From Acetofilamentum sp. (GTDB lineage: Bacteria; Bacteroidota; Bacteroidia; Bacteroidales; DYOH01), in the NCBI GenBank assembly GCA_020720625.1, contig DYOH01000017.1, positions 1 to 46,608 on the forward strand: a DNA stretch of 46,608 nucleotides, read 5' to 3'. Numbering within the stretch: position 1 is the first letter of the stretch; each line of letters starts with the position of its first letter. Positions 32,780 through 41,083 of this stretch are shown here, piece after piece. The position numbers and the translations under genes were made by a program. Under the pieces are notes generated by a model. That model searched no databases and was not told the origin of the DNA. It saw only the letters and a program-made list of their open reading frames with translations.

Positions 32780-34480
32780 TTATAATTGACGGGCGTACTT
32801 TCGTTTGCGACCCCATTGAAAGGCTATTCCGATAATTATGAGCAAAATAATTGGGAGGCCAACATTCAAAAACTGCCAGAAAAATTTTTGTTCTGCTATT
32901 TTTTTCTTATCCATTGGCCTAAGCTTAATTTCTCGGTTACGTGTATACATAAAGCTTTCGTCTTCGGCAAGGTAATTTATGGCGTTGAGTAAAAATTGGG
33001 TATTTCCTTTAAAAATTTGTTGACTATAACGATCGAATCCAAGCGGATAGGGTTTTGCTTCGGGCGAAACTAAATTTCGAATTATATCGCCATCCGAAAT
33101 AACTATAATTTTAGCATTTTTGTTTATTGTAGCTTTTGTAAATCCTTGTTTTTCAACCGGTGCCATGCGGTTTTCGAATAATGAACTAAATTTTCCTTCG
33201 AGCAAAACGGCCACCGGAAGGGGTTTGTGGGTAAAGCGATTTTTGTCGGGCGGAATATTTATATCCTGAAACGAGATGGGCAGAGGCGTTGCCGAAATTT
33301 TCGACATTGGCGATGTTTCCAATAATACTGTTTTCTTTATGCCGGGGGTTTTGTTTACAGTATCGATGGTGCTTATAAATTCGGTTCTGATTAAATCAAT
33401 ATATTTATTTATGGGATGATTGTTTTGACTTACGAGCATGGGGAAAAAGTACCAAGGAAACCATTTTATTTCGGTTTGATTGTTATAGCCAATTGTGCTC
33501 AATCCAATTCTGCTGCTGCGCAAGTCTTCCACCAAATCTGCATTTATTCTAAGCCCGTATCTAAAAATTAAATCATCGAGGTTTACCGACAAAGGCATCG
33601 CAAGCGTAGTTGTTTGATTATTAAGGCTATCCATGCGTACATTTACTCCTTCGAGTAGAAAAAGCACACTTCCACCCTGCATGATATATTGGTCGAGTAC
33701 GTATTTTTCTTCGTTGTTGAAAGGATAAATAGGAGAAGCTATTAATAGCGCCTTATAATCATCTAATTGGCCTAACTGTCCTATTAGGCTGCCACGGTCA
33801 ATCTGGTAATATTCTGCCAGAGAGCTACTTATTGAAAGAAGTTCGGTTTCGCTTAGTTCTCCATGTCCTTCAATAAAAGCAATTTTATCGGTTTTCGAAC
33901 GAATAATTTTTCTTATGGAGTTAGTTAATTCGTATTCTAGTGCTTGTATAGATTGATTAATGTTTTCTTCGCTTCCGGCCAGATAGCGGTAATCGGATTG
34001 CAACAAATTTACGCCCAGCTTTTTATCGCCATAAACAACAACCGCTGCTGGAAAAACCATTGTTTCGGAGCTTTTTTCAAGCCCTTCTTCTTTTATTTCG
34101 ATAGGAGTGATTCCTAATTCATAAAGATATTTGTAGAGTTTAAAACGTTCTTCTTGATTTGATTTTTCGGTTGGGTTAATAAATTCGAATCTGATATTTT
34201 TTCCGGCTAATTGCTTGTATTGCTGTAACTGGCTTTCCAGCTCTCTTTTAAGCCTTTTAAACGGTGCAGGCATCGTACCTTGAAGATAAACTCTTATTTC
34301 TAGTGGATGTTCCAGATTTTTTAATAATTCGATACTCGAATTATTCAGGGTAAATCTTTTTTCTTCGGTTAAATCAATTCGAAAAGATAAAAATTGGGTT
34401 AAATAATTGATTATGAATAATGCAGATAGAATAATCAAAGCATTTATCAGTTGCTTTTGTTTCGGACTTGAATTTATCAT
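32780..34480 (-). CDS. gldG: Gliding motility-associated ABC transporter auxiliary protein GldG
   Basis: Membrane-anchored partner of the GldF permease, 566 aa. An N-terminal membrane segment (about 12-31) is followed by the conserved IDLTEEKRFTLNNSS, the periplasmic ABC_transp_aux-like domain with IEGHGELSETEL and LLIASPIYPF, and a C-terminal membrane segment (about 535-555) with a basic tail. In gliding Flavobacterium GldA, GldF and GldG form an ABC transporter, but gldF/gldG also occur in non-gliding Bacteroidota, so this is not proof of gliding. gldG follows gldF by 11 bases. The ATPase gene gldA is not in the window. Confidence 0.9.
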   Translation of the reverse strand: MINSSPKQKQLINALIILSALFIINYLTQFLSFRIDLTEEKRFTLNNSSIELLKNLEHPLEIRVYLQGTMPAPFKRLKRELESQLQQYKQLAGKNIRFEFINPTEKSNQEERFKLYKYLYELGITPIEIKEEGLEKSSETMVFPAAVVVYGDKKLGVNLLQSDYRYLAGSEENINQSIQALEYELTNSIRKIIRSKTDKIAFIEGHGELSETELLSISSSLAEYYQIDRGSLIGQLGQLDDYKALLIASPIYPFNNEEKYVLDQYIMQGGSVLFLLEGVNVRMDSLNNQTTTLAMPLSVNLDDLIFRYGLRINADLVEDLRSSRIGLSTIGYNNQTEIKWFPWYFFPMLVSQNNHPINKYIDLIRTEFISTIDTVNKTPGIKKTVLLETSPMSKISATPLPISFQDINIPPDKNRFTHKPLPVAVLLEGKFSSLFENRMAPVEKQGFTKATINKNAKIIVISDGDIIRNLVSPEAKPYPLGFDRYSQQIFKGNTQFLLNAINYLAEDESFMYTRNREIKLRPMDKKKIAEQKFFWQFLNVGLPIILLIIIGIAFQWGRKRKYARQL

Positions 34481-34491
34481 AATAAAATGGC

Positions 34492-35223
34492 TTACCAGTG
34501 TTTACTTTTAAAAATGATTTCTGTAAGATAAATGAAAAGGAAAATTACGCTAAGGAAATAAACCAAATCGCTAAAATTGAGCAATCCTTTGGATATAGAA
34601 ATATAGTGATAGTTAATTCCCATATATGCAATTATTTGAGAACTTGCTCCTTGTCCAAATAATGTGGCCAAAGCATCAAATCCTAAATAAAAAGTAAAAG
34701 AAATAATAGCTGCTAATATGAACGCAATGATTTGATTATCAGTTAATGAAGAACAGAATACGCCAATTGCAACATATATGGCTGCCAGAAAAAACAAACC
34801 AATATAGGAACCAATCGTTGCACCTAAATCCATAACTCCCACGGGCTGCCCAAGAAAAAACACGCTTAAAACATATATTAATGTAGGCATGAGTGCTAAA
34901 AATACAAGGCTTAATCCAGCCAAGTACTTTCCTAATATAAATTGCAGATTAGTAATGGGTTGAGTAAGTAAATACTCAATGGTACCAAGCCTTTTTTCTT
35001 CGGCAATTAATCGCATTGTGAGTGCTGGAACCAAAAATAGAAATAACCATGGAGCCAGCAAAAAGAATAATTCGAGCGAAGCATAGGCATTTTCGAATAA
35101 ATTGTTTTCTCCGGGTAAAATCCATAGAATCAGACCTGTAATAATCAAAAAAACGGCAATTACAATATAACCGGTTAAGGAGCTAAAGAAGCCGTAAATT
35201 TCCTTTTTGGCAAGTTCAATCAT
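34492..35223 (-). CDS. gldF: ABC transporter permease GldF
   Basis: Integral membrane permease of 243 aa with six predicted membrane segments. N-terminal LAKKEIYGFFSSLTGYIVIAVF-like sequence (first residues MIELAKKEIYGFF) and the loop MRLIAEEKRLGTIEYLLTQP are typical of GldF/ABC-2 permeases. It is the first gene of the gldF-gldG-dapF unit. It would need an ATPase (GldA) encoded elsewhere. Transported substrate is unknown. Confidence 0.9.
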   Translation of the reverse strand: MIELAKKEIYGFFSSLTGYIVIAVFLIITGLILWILPGENNLFENAYASLELFFLLAPWLFLFLVPALTMRLIAEEKRLGTIEYLLTQPITNLQFILGKYLAGLSLVFLALMPTLIYVLSVFFLGQPVGVMDLGATIGSYIGLFFLAAIYVAIGVFCSSLTDNQIIAFILAAIISFTFYLGFDALATLFGQGASSQIIAYMGINYHYISISKGLLNFSDLVYFLSVIFLFIYLTEIIFKSKHW

Positions 35224-35514
35224 TGCAATAGTTTTAGCTTTTCAATTGGCGTAAAATTAATAAAATTGTTTCAGACAAACGAAAATATGCTCAAGTTCGA
35301 TAAAAACAATTTTTTTTGAATTAAGCTTGAAAGCAGATATTAAGCTTAGATATAAATTAATGAATTATATAAATGGAAAAATCTCAGCTGTAAAAATGAT
35401 TTTATAAAGATTCATGCTTATTTACCTGCAATCAATTAATTGTAAAATATGAATTAGCTATAAAATAATTGAATATAAAGGTAGGCTATCTTTGAGAAAG
35501 CAACTTTTGTGTAT
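35224..35514. other. Non-coding AT-rich gap upstream of gldF
   Basis: Nothing coding is visible. ATTAAGCTT occurs twice about 20 bases apart near 35320-35350, with no assigned role. The gldF promoter is expected near 35230-35290 on the minus strand. Confidence 0.4.
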
Positions 35515-35563
35515 AAAAAGTCGAAAACAAAAGCTTTGTGAAACAACTAAGCTTTTGTTTTCG
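35515..35563 (-). terminator. Intrinsic terminator of acyl-CoA ligase/DUF4442 operon
   Basis: CGAAAACAAAAGCTT (35522-35536) pairs with AAGCTTTTGTTTTCG (35549-35563), a perfect 15-bp stem with a 12-base loop. On the minus strand it is followed by a T run (opposite 35515-35519). It lies just after the stop at 35586. Confidence 0.9.
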
Positions 35564-35585
35564 GCTAAATTGTGAATGAAAGAAT

Positions 35586-36032
35586 TTAGTTTTTTTTTTT
35601 GAAATAAAGCCGTTTTGTAATTTCGGCATAAACCAGATTATCCTTATCCGCTAATTTTATGGGAAAATCGATTTCCAGTTTATTTTCGGTTTCAAGCTGA
35701 TTTTTTATTTGTGCAATTAATTCATCCGAAATTTCAAAATCGGCATATAAGTGCTTTTTGGCCGGTTTTAGATATTTGATAGAGGCAGATTTATCCCATA
35801 CCACATATTCTTTTCCTAATATTTTTATTAGCATTACCATTAATATGGGGTCAATAGCTGCATACATAGTACCACCAAAAGTTGTTCCCACATAGTTTCG
35901 GGTTTTTAAACTATATGGTATTTTTACCTTGATTTTTTTAAAATCACGGCTAATGCATTTAATTCGGCCGCCACCACCACGATACGACGGCCATAAATTA
36001 AATAAAATTCGGTAAAGCGGTCTAGTCTTCAT
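35586..36032 (-). CDS. DUF4442 hotdog-fold protein, possible acyl-CoA thioesterase
   Basis: Small cytosolic protein of 148 aa. The pattern VKIPYSLKTRNYVGTTFGGTMYAAIDPILMVML is that of DUF4442, a hotdog-fold family related to PaaI-type thioesterases. TFGGTMYAAID corresponds to the conserved HGG/GG-x-x-x-A helix region, and SASIKYLKPAKKHLYADFEI to the central strands. The gene overlaps the end of the acyl-CoA ligase by 11 bp, so the ligase/thioesterase pair is co-translated and may set acyl-CoA levels. Thioesterase activity is an inference. The N-terminal 30 residues (with SYRGGGGRIK) are basic. Confidence 0.8.
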   Translation of the reverse strand: MKTRPLYRILFNLWPSYRGGGGRIKCISRDFKKIKVKIPYSLKTRNYVGTTFGGTMYAAIDPILMVMLIKILGKEYVVWDKSASIKYLKPAKKHLYADFEISDELIAQIKNQLETENKLEIDFPIKLADKDNLVYAEITKRLYFKKKN

Positions 36033-37872
36033 TTATCAATCCAGTTGGGATTAAATGTCCGTTTTCGTCGCGTTTTAGTAAATTTCCATCTTGGTCGGTA
36101 TAACCAAAGAGTCTGTCTAATTTAACTTTGTATCTTTTTTTCAAAACTTTACGTTTTAATTTTAAAGTAGGCGAAAGTGCTCCATTTTCGGTTGTCCAGG
36201 CCTCGCAAACCAATGCAAATTTTTTGATAGATTCCGTTTTTCCAAGTGTTTTGTTTACTTTTTCAATTTCTTCTAGATACCTTTCTATCACTTTAGGATT
36301 TTCCAACAAATCAATATTATCGCGATAGTGAATTTTTTCCTTAGAACACCAGTCGTGCAAAAATTCATAGTTTGGTGAGATAAGCGTTGCAGCAAACTTT
36401 TCGCCTTCGCCAACAACCATAGCCTGCTCAATGAAGAAAGATTCTTTAAGTTTATTTTCAATTACTTGGGGAGCCACATATTTACCACCCGAAAGTTTGA
36501 AAATTTCTTTTTTTCGGTCGGTGATTTTTAAAATATTGTGTTCTAGTATAACGCCAATATCCCCGGTATGAAACCAACCTTCTTCGTCAACGGCTTCGGT
36601 AGTTTTTTCGGGACTTTTGTAATATCCAAGCATCAGGTTAGGTCCTTTAACCAGAATTTCGCCATCTTCGGCAATTTTAACGCTTACTTTGTCGATAATT
36701 GGTCCAACACTTCCAAATTTGATATATGGATAAATATCCTGATTAACAGCCACAACCGGCGATGTTTCGGTAAGTCCATATCCTTCGTAAACATGAATAT
36801 TCGCTGCCCAAAAAGTACGGGCCAAGCGGGGCTGCAAGGCAGCACCACCTACAATTACGTATTTTACGTTGCCGCCTAATGCATCGCGCCATTTCGAGAA
36901 AATAAGCTTATCGGCAATGGCTAATTGTTTTGCATACAAGGCACCATTCTCGTTGTTTAGTTCAAATTTTAGAGCCAACTCAACTGCCCAATGGAATAGT
37001 TTTCTTTTAATACCGGTGAGCGATTTACCTTTCAAAAGAATTCGGTCGTATATTTTTTCGAGTACGCGGGGTACCGAAACAAAAATGTCGGGCTTAATAT
37101 CTTGCATATTATCTACAATGCTATCAATACTCTCGGCATAATAAACGCGTATACCTTTATATTGATATAAATAATTTACCATACGCTCTAAAACATGGCA
37201 AAGCGGCAGAAAACTAATGGCTTTGTCGCCCGATTTTGTCGGCAACATATTATAGGTAGCCTCCACATTACTTAGAAAATTATTATGCGAAAGCATTACC
37301 CCTTTAGGTATACCTGTAGTTCCGGAGGTATAAATAATAGAAGTTAAATCGTTGGTCTGAACAGTTTTTTTAATTTCTTCGAGCTTTTCGGCATGTTTGT
37401 GCGCATTTTCTTTTCCTAGCTGAATAATATCCTTAAAGTTTTGTGCACCTTCGATGGGATTAAAGGTATAAAAACCTAAAAACTGTGGCAATTTTGACAC
37501 AATGGGCAATAGTTTTACATACAAGATGGCATTAGAAACAATAAGAATTTTTGCTTCTGAATGCTCTAATACAAATTCAAATTCTTCGGTGCTAATGGTA
37601 GGATAAATAGGTACGTGCACAACTCCTAGCTGCGCGGCACCCATGTCGGTAAAATTCCATTCCGGACGATTATTGGAAACGGTTGCAATTTTATCGCCTT
37701 TTTTCAAACCCAGTTCCATCAAGCCATAGCTAAAATTGTTTGCCATGTTCCGGTAGTCTTCTAAACTGAATTTTTCCCATTTTCCTTCTCTTTTTACAGC
37801 CAAAACATCGGAAACGTTTCCGTAAGTTTTTTCATAGTGACCTAATAAATCAAATATTCTGGTAGCTTCCAT
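36022..37872 (-). CDS. Long-chain fatty-acid-CoA ligase
   Basis: AMP-forming acyl-CoA synthetase of 616 aa activating long-chain fatty acids. It has the P-loop-like IIYTSGTTGIPKGVMLSH (about 179-196), YGLTETSP (365-372), GWFHTGDIG (432-440) and the fatty-acyl signature TDRKKEIFKLSGGKYVAP (451-468), all in family order. It lacks any N-terminal targeting signal and is likely membrane-associated from the cytosol, like FadD15-type enzymes of actinobacteria and Bacteroidota. It is the first gene of an operon with the DUF4442 protein (11-bp overlap), ending at a strong terminator. Confidence 0.92.
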   Translation of the reverse strand: MEATRIFDLLGHYEKTYGNVSDVLAVKREGKWEKFSLEDYRNMANNFSYGLMELGLKKGDKIATVSNNRPEWNFTDMGAAQLGVVHVPIYPTISTEEFEFVLEHSEAKILIVSNAILYVKLLPIVSKLPQFLGFYTFNPIEGAQNFKDIIQLGKENAHKHAEKLEEIKKTVQTNDLTSIIYTSGTTGIPKGVMLSHNNFLSNVEATYNMLPTKSGDKAISFLPLCHVLERMVNYLYQYKGIRVYYAESIDSIVDNMQDIKPDIFVSVPRVLEKIYDRILLKGKSLTGIKRKLFHWAVELALKFELNNENGALYAKQLAIADKLIFSKWRDALGGNVKYVIVGGAALQPRLARTFWAANIHVYEGYGLTETSPVVAVNQDIYPYIKFGSVGPIIDKVSVKIAEDGEILVKGPNLMLGYYKSPEKTTEAVDEEGWFHTGDIGVILEHNILKITDRKKEIFKLSGGKYVAPQVIENKLKESFFIEQAMVVGEGEKFAATLISPNYEFLHDWCSKEKIHYRDNIDLLENPKVIERYLEEIEKVNKTLGKTESIKKFALVCEAWTTENGALSPTLKLKRKVLKKRYKVKLDRLFGYTDQDGNLLKRDENGHLIPTGLINED

Positions 37873-38032
37873 GGTTAAATATTTTTAATTGACCAAATAT
37901 AATAATTATTGGAAATATTTATATGCCTGCATAGTGCTTTTTTTAATTTAAAATAAATATAAATAAGCTTTATGGAAATATGTTTAAAATACATCTAAAT
38001 ATAAACTTGCTAAAATTTGTTCAAAAAACGTA

Positions 38033-38062
38033 TTGACACAAATTGATTTATTTACTATCTTG
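38033..38062 (+). promoter_or_regulatory. Promoter of the 38091 gene
   Basis: TTGACA (38033-38038) and TATCTTG (38056-38062) lie with 20 bases between the TTG and the TA, the spacing usual for Bacteroidota -33/-7 promoters (TTG, then TAnnTTTG). The -7 box deviates by one base. It is 28 bases upstream of the ATG. Confidence 0.5.
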
Positions 38063-38090
38063 CGCATATTAATTTAAAATTTCAAAAATT

Positions 38091-38354
38091 ATGGCAAGTT
38101 ATTACAAAGTTATTGATGGAAAAAAATACGACGCAGGCTTAATTGAAGCAGCAGAAGAAGCAGTAAAAGGCCGCGGCGATGGCAGAATTTCTATGGAAGA
38201 TGCCAAAGACCTGCTTGAGAAAGTGAAAGATGGCGACAGTTATACGGACATTGAAAAGGATACAATGGCTTATATCCGTGAAAATTTTAACTGGACTGAA
38301 GAGGCCGATGAGTGGTTCAGAACCGAGATTAGGAAATGGGCTGCATCAAAATAA
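38091..38354 (+). CDS. Small conserved-looking cytosolic protein of unknown function
   Basis: An 87-aa soluble, acidic/basic mixed protein without signal or membrane segment. It contains GRGDGRISMEDAKDLLEKV, which looks like the second half of an EF-hand loop, but the first ligand positions are Lys and Arg, so calcium binding is unlikely. The C-terminus is aromatic (FNWTEEADEWFRTEIRKWA). I recall similar short uncharacterised proteins in other bacteria but know no function. It has a recognisable promoter, a strong terminator and no neighbours in an operon, which suggests a well-expressed monocistronic gene. Confidence 0.75.
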   Translation: MASYYKVIDGKKYDAGLIEAAEEAVKGRGDGRISMEDAKDLLEKVKDGDSYTDIEKDTMAYIRENFNWTEEADEWFRTEIRKWAASK

Positions 38355-38361
38355 CCAAAAG

Positions 38362-38388
38362 AGGCTTCTTGAAAAAGAAGCTTTTTTT
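38362..38388 (+). terminator. Intrinsic terminator of the 38091 gene
   Basis: GCTTCTT (38364-38370), GAAA loop, AAGAAGC (38375-38381), then a T run to 38388. Confidence 0.9.
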
Positions 38389-38474
38389 TATGTGAGATAG
38401 TAATACTTATAAAACTATTTTCGTTAATTGTAAAAAAGAACTAACTTGTTATAAAATGCTAAACTAAATACGTT

Positions 38475-39524
38475 ATGAAAATGATTAGGAAACTCAGTTT
38501 ATTGCTGCTCAGTTTGATAGTTGCCGGAAATGGGGCTTTTGCGCAATTCAAAATTATTGTAAAGTCTAAAAGTAATATACAACAATTGCAGTTACGTAAT
38601 ACCAATACCGGTACAATGAGCCAGATTCCAACTTGGAATAAAACCGGAGGGGGATTTTTATTGGCCGTTGCCGATTTAAATAAAACCGAAATTGTGGCAT
38701 CTTCTTTCATGGAAATTCAGCTCTATAGAATTGATACCAAAGAACCTACCGATTGGATACAACTTAATACCGGTCAAAAAATCAGTTTAAGCGATTGTTT
38801 TGATATTTATGGCAATTCTGGCGCTGCTAAGACGGATGATATGGCCAATGTGTCGGAATTTTTCTCCAGTGTTTTTACAGGATATTCTGTTTCGGGTACA
38901 AACATGGTGGTAAGGGGCGCGAGTTCTAAAATCGATTTCGAAACCTCTAGTCCTAATTTTTTGGAAACTAACGAACTAAGTATATCATGGAAAGCCAGAG
39001 CCGAAATAGACAAAATTTTGCTGATGAATCTTACTACAAACCAGGTAGTTTGGCAAGCGGCGGCTGGTTTTAACGAAAGTAAAATTGATTATAATACCAT
39101 TGCTAGCGATTTAGGCCCAAATGCATCTGAATTGCTTAAATTAGGCAACGATTACGAACTTCAGTTTATGGTTAAGAACGAGAAAGACCCTGTAAAACAA
39201 AAATTTAGTATTACGCCCGCTTATTTTAACTTAGACAATACCGCATCGGTATTATCATGGGAAAATTTAAATATCAGCTGGAAATCTATAAATGCTCCAG
39301 ATTATGCATGGATCGAAGATGCAGAAGGAAATGCCGTTTGGGAAGCAGAGCAGCCAACAATCAGCAAAATTGATTTTGCTTTTCTTCAAAATCAAATGGA
39401 AATTTTTGAATCGGGTAAATATAAGCTCGTTTTAGAATACAACAATATTAAAGTGCCGTTTTTGTTCGAAGTATTTGCATCTCCCGAAGAAGTTGAAGAA
39501 CTAAAAGGTTTTTTGGTTCAATAG
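38475..39524 (+). CDS. Secreted protein with two tandem beta domains
   Basis: Exported protein of 349 aa. Signal peptide about 1-24 (ending GAFAQ). No known domain is recognised, but the second half contains two related segments. Residues about 167-248 (ELSISWKARAEIDKILLMNL, NQVVWQA, SKIDYNTI) align with about 259-339 (NLNISWKSINAPDYAWIEDA, NAVWEAE, SKIDFAFL). Each has a W-K strand, a (V/A)VW strand and S-K-I-D-(Y/F), followed by Y-x-L-x(2) strands, as expected of Ig- or fibronectin-like beta-sandwiches. Its place in the envelope and its role are unknown. Monocistronic, with its own terminator. Confidence 0.65.
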   Translation: MKMIRKLSLLLLSLIVAGNGAFAQFKIIVKSKSNIQQLQLRNTNTGTMSQIPTWNKTGGGFLLAVADLNKTEIVASSFMEIQLYRIDTKEPTDWIQLNTGQKISLSDCFDIYGNSGAAKTDDMANVSEFFSSVFTGYSVSGTNMVVRGASSKIDFETSSPNFLETNELSISWKARAEIDKILLMNLTTNQVVWQAAAGFNESKIDYNTIASDLGPNASELLKLGNDYELQFMVKNEKDPVKQKFSITPAYFNLDNTASVLSWENLNISWKSINAPDYAWIEDAEGNAVWEAEQPTISKIDFAFLQNQMEIFESGKYKLVLEYNNIKVPFLFEVFASPEEVEELKGFLVQ

Positions 39525-39555
39525 TGATTTATTAATTTCTAGTTTTTTGACTTAT

Positions 39556-39600
39556 ACCCGATTCGCAGAATTTTTTTTGATAGCGATTCGGGTTTTTTTT
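39556..39600 (+). terminator. Intrinsic terminator after the 38475 gene
   Basis: ACCCGATTCGC (39556-39566) pairs with GCGATTCGGGT (39583-39593) with one T-T mismatch, followed by a T run to 39600. The gap from here to 39834 is AT-rich and shows no gene. One stretch on its minus strand (about 39715-39755) weakly resembles the dispersed repeat. Confidence 0.8.
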
Positions 39601-39834
39601 CTTTAAATTTTGATTGATACCTAAAATTGACCGTTTAACCCGATATTTACCAAGAAAATTATTTGCTTTTAGAAACCTCACTGTTTATTTTTTTTCCTAT
39701 TTTCGATTGTGTGGAGTTTCCAGAATTCTGATTCATAAACTGATTTGCATCTGATTAATGCGGTTTAAATTGTGTAATAGTTTTTAGTTGGTTTATAGCT
39801 AATTTCTTATTTTTATAAATCAATTATAAAATAA

Positions 39835-40299
39835 ATGCACATGAAAACATCTTGGAGAATTTTATTTTTATTTGCGGGTATCATTATTTTTCAGGCCTGT
39901 GAAAATATTATTGCCGATAATTCGGTTAGTTTTCCGCCATCCGAAGATAATAACGAAAACATACTTTCCATGTCCGACTCTGCTAAGCTTATTGCCGATA
40001 AGCCTTATACCATGATTGCCGATTTAGGAAATGATGCCTATCTAAGCATAAAGTTTACAAATTTGAATATAGCCGACTCTGCTTATGGAAAAATTCCAAT
40101 TTGGTTTTATTCAGAAAATACCGGATGGCAGATAACTGTCTATGATGAAATCATAAATCAACAAATATTCAAAGCAGAAGATGGTGGCCAAAAATATTTA
40201 AATATCCAATTTTTTTCCTGTGGCTTAAAAGGTGCCTGCAATTTGGAAGTAGAACTAAACGATGCAACGATTATTTATAAAACGCTTTTTTGGGAATAG
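39835..40299 (+). CDS. Small lipoprotein of unknown function
   Basis: Predicted lipoprotein of 154 aa with signal peptide MKTSWRILFLFAGIIIFQAC (lipobox FQAC). The mature domain has a beta-rich character (AYLSIKFTNLNIADSAYGKI, then WQITVYDE, YLNIQFFSCG, CNLEVELND). Two Cys (in FFSCGLKGAC) are eight residues apart and could form a disulfide in the periplasm. No family is recognised. ATG 39835 and ATG 39841 are both possible. Monocistronic. Confidence 0.65.
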   Translation: MHMKTSWRILFLFAGIIIFQACENIIADNSVSFPPSEDNNENILSMSDSAKLIADKPYTMIADLGNDAYLSIKFTNLNIADSAYGKIPIWFYSENTGWQITVYDEIINQQIFKAEDGGQKYLNIQFFSCGLKGACNLEVELNDATIIYKTLFWE

Positions 40300-40423
40300 T
40301 TTAGTTTTGCATCAATTTGCTGTATATTAGTTTTTTGTGTTCTTTTTTTGTTAAAATACTGACAAATATTCAAAAAAAAGTCATAATTACAGGTTTAAGT
40401 CAAAAAATGTATGACAAAATATC

Positions 40424-40431
40424 TACTTTTG
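40424..40431 (+). promoter_or_regulatory. -7 promoter element TACTTTTG of trxA
   Basis: Exact TAnnTTTG match 60 bases upstream of the thioredoxin ATG. No clear TTTG is found at the -33 distance. Confidence 0.45.
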
Positions 40432-40491
40432 CACTTGGTATCACATTTGATTAACCAGACTTAATTTAAACTAAATTAAAATAGTGCTAGA

Positions 40492-40866
40492 ATGGCTAAA
40501 TTAGAATTTTTAACTGAGCAATCTTTCAAAGAGAAAGTATTCAATTACGAAGCAAATAAAGAGTGGAAATACGAAGGTTCTGTGCCTTGTTTAATTGACT
40601 TCTATGCAGATTGGTGTCAGCCATGCAAAATGGTAGCCCCAATTCTCGAAGAATTACAATCCGAATATGGCGACAAAATCAAAATATACAAAATTGATAC
40701 AGAGCAAGAACGCACATTAGCAGGAATGTTTGGTATTCAGAGTATTCCTTCATTACTGTTTGTTCCGGTAGATGGTCAACCACAAATGGCTGTGGGTGCA
40801 TTGCCAAAAGAAACTTTTAAACGTGCAATTAAAGATGTTTTAAACGTTGATGTTCCAGTAGCATAA
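40492..40866 (+). CDS. trxA: Thioredoxin
   Basis: Cytosolic dithiol oxidoreductase of 124 aa (no signal peptide). The redox motif is DWCQPCKMVAP, Cys42 and Cys45, so the usual Gly after the first Cys is Gln. The cis-Pro loop is IQSIPSLLF and the C-terminal helix begins KETFKRAI. The short N-terminal extension (about 20 residues with ANKEWKY) is common in Bacteroidota thioredoxins. The CQPC variant may shift redox potential slightly; the rest is typical. Monocistronic, own terminator. Confidence 0.9.
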   Translation: MAKLEFLTEQSFKEKVFNYEANKEWKYEGSVPCLIDFYADWCQPCKMVAPILEELQSEYGDKIKIYKIDTEQERTLAGMFGIQSIPSLLFVPVDGQPQMAVGALPKETFKRAIKDVLNVDVPVA

Positions 40867-40890
40867 TTTAGATAAGCTATGATATAGAAA

Positions 40891-40928
40891 AAAACGACTG
40901 TCGAAACCGGCAGTCGTTTTTTTTTATT
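40891..40928 (+). terminator. Intrinsic terminator of trxA
   Basis: AAAACGACTG (40891-40900) pairs with CAGTCGTTTT (40911-40920), extended inward by TCG/CGG around an AAAC loop, and is followed by a T run to 40925. Confidence 0.95.
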
Positions 40929-40942
40929 AACGCGAATTTATT

Positions 40943-40950
40943 TATATTTG
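40943..40950 (+). promoter_or_regulatory. -7 promoter element TATATTTG upstream of the TPP riboswitch
   Basis: Exact TAnnTTTG match. Transcription starting a few bases downstream would place the TPP aptamer at the very 5' end of the mRNA, with only a few leader bases. Confidence 0.55.
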
Positions 40951-40958
40951 CCATCATA

Positions 40959-41062
40959 TTTTATAAAAGGGGTGCCTTAATACTACGGGCTGAGAATATA
41001 CCCATTGAACCTGATGCAGGTAATGCTGCCGCAGGGAGATGTAAGACGCCTCATTTTTTTTT
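40959..41062 (+). ncRNA. TPP riboswitch (THI element)
   Basis: The thi-box core is present: GGGGTGCC (40969-40976), CTGAGA (from 40990), ATACCC (40998-41003), then ACCTGATGCAGGTAATGCTG and CCGCAGGGA. Helix P2 is GGGTG with TATACCC, and the P4/P5 arm matches the consensus CCTGAT...GGTAATGC...GCAGGGA. A short P1 can form between 40959-40965 and 41040-41046. Thiamine pyrophosphate binding is expected to repress the downstream TonB receptor. A run of nine T (41054-41062) follows, 22 bases before the ATG. How ligand binding is read out is unusual, see the finding. Confidence 0.93.
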
Positions 41063-41083
41063 AATCAATTAATTGAATGCAAG

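Noticed and set aside
32780-35223. gldF/gldG as proof of gliding motility
   Set aside because: These genes also occur in non-gliding Bacteroidota, and gldA and the other gld/spr genes are not in the window.
38150-38215. EF-hand calcium-binding loop in the 87-aa protein
   Set aside because: Loop positions 1 and 3 are Lys and Arg instead of Asp/Asn, so the metal ligands are missing.
39715-39755. Minus-strand copy of the dispersed repeat (AGTTTATGAATC, ATTCTGGAAA)
   Set aside because: About 30 bases match copy C, but the loop and TTGGGG blocks are not recognisable.
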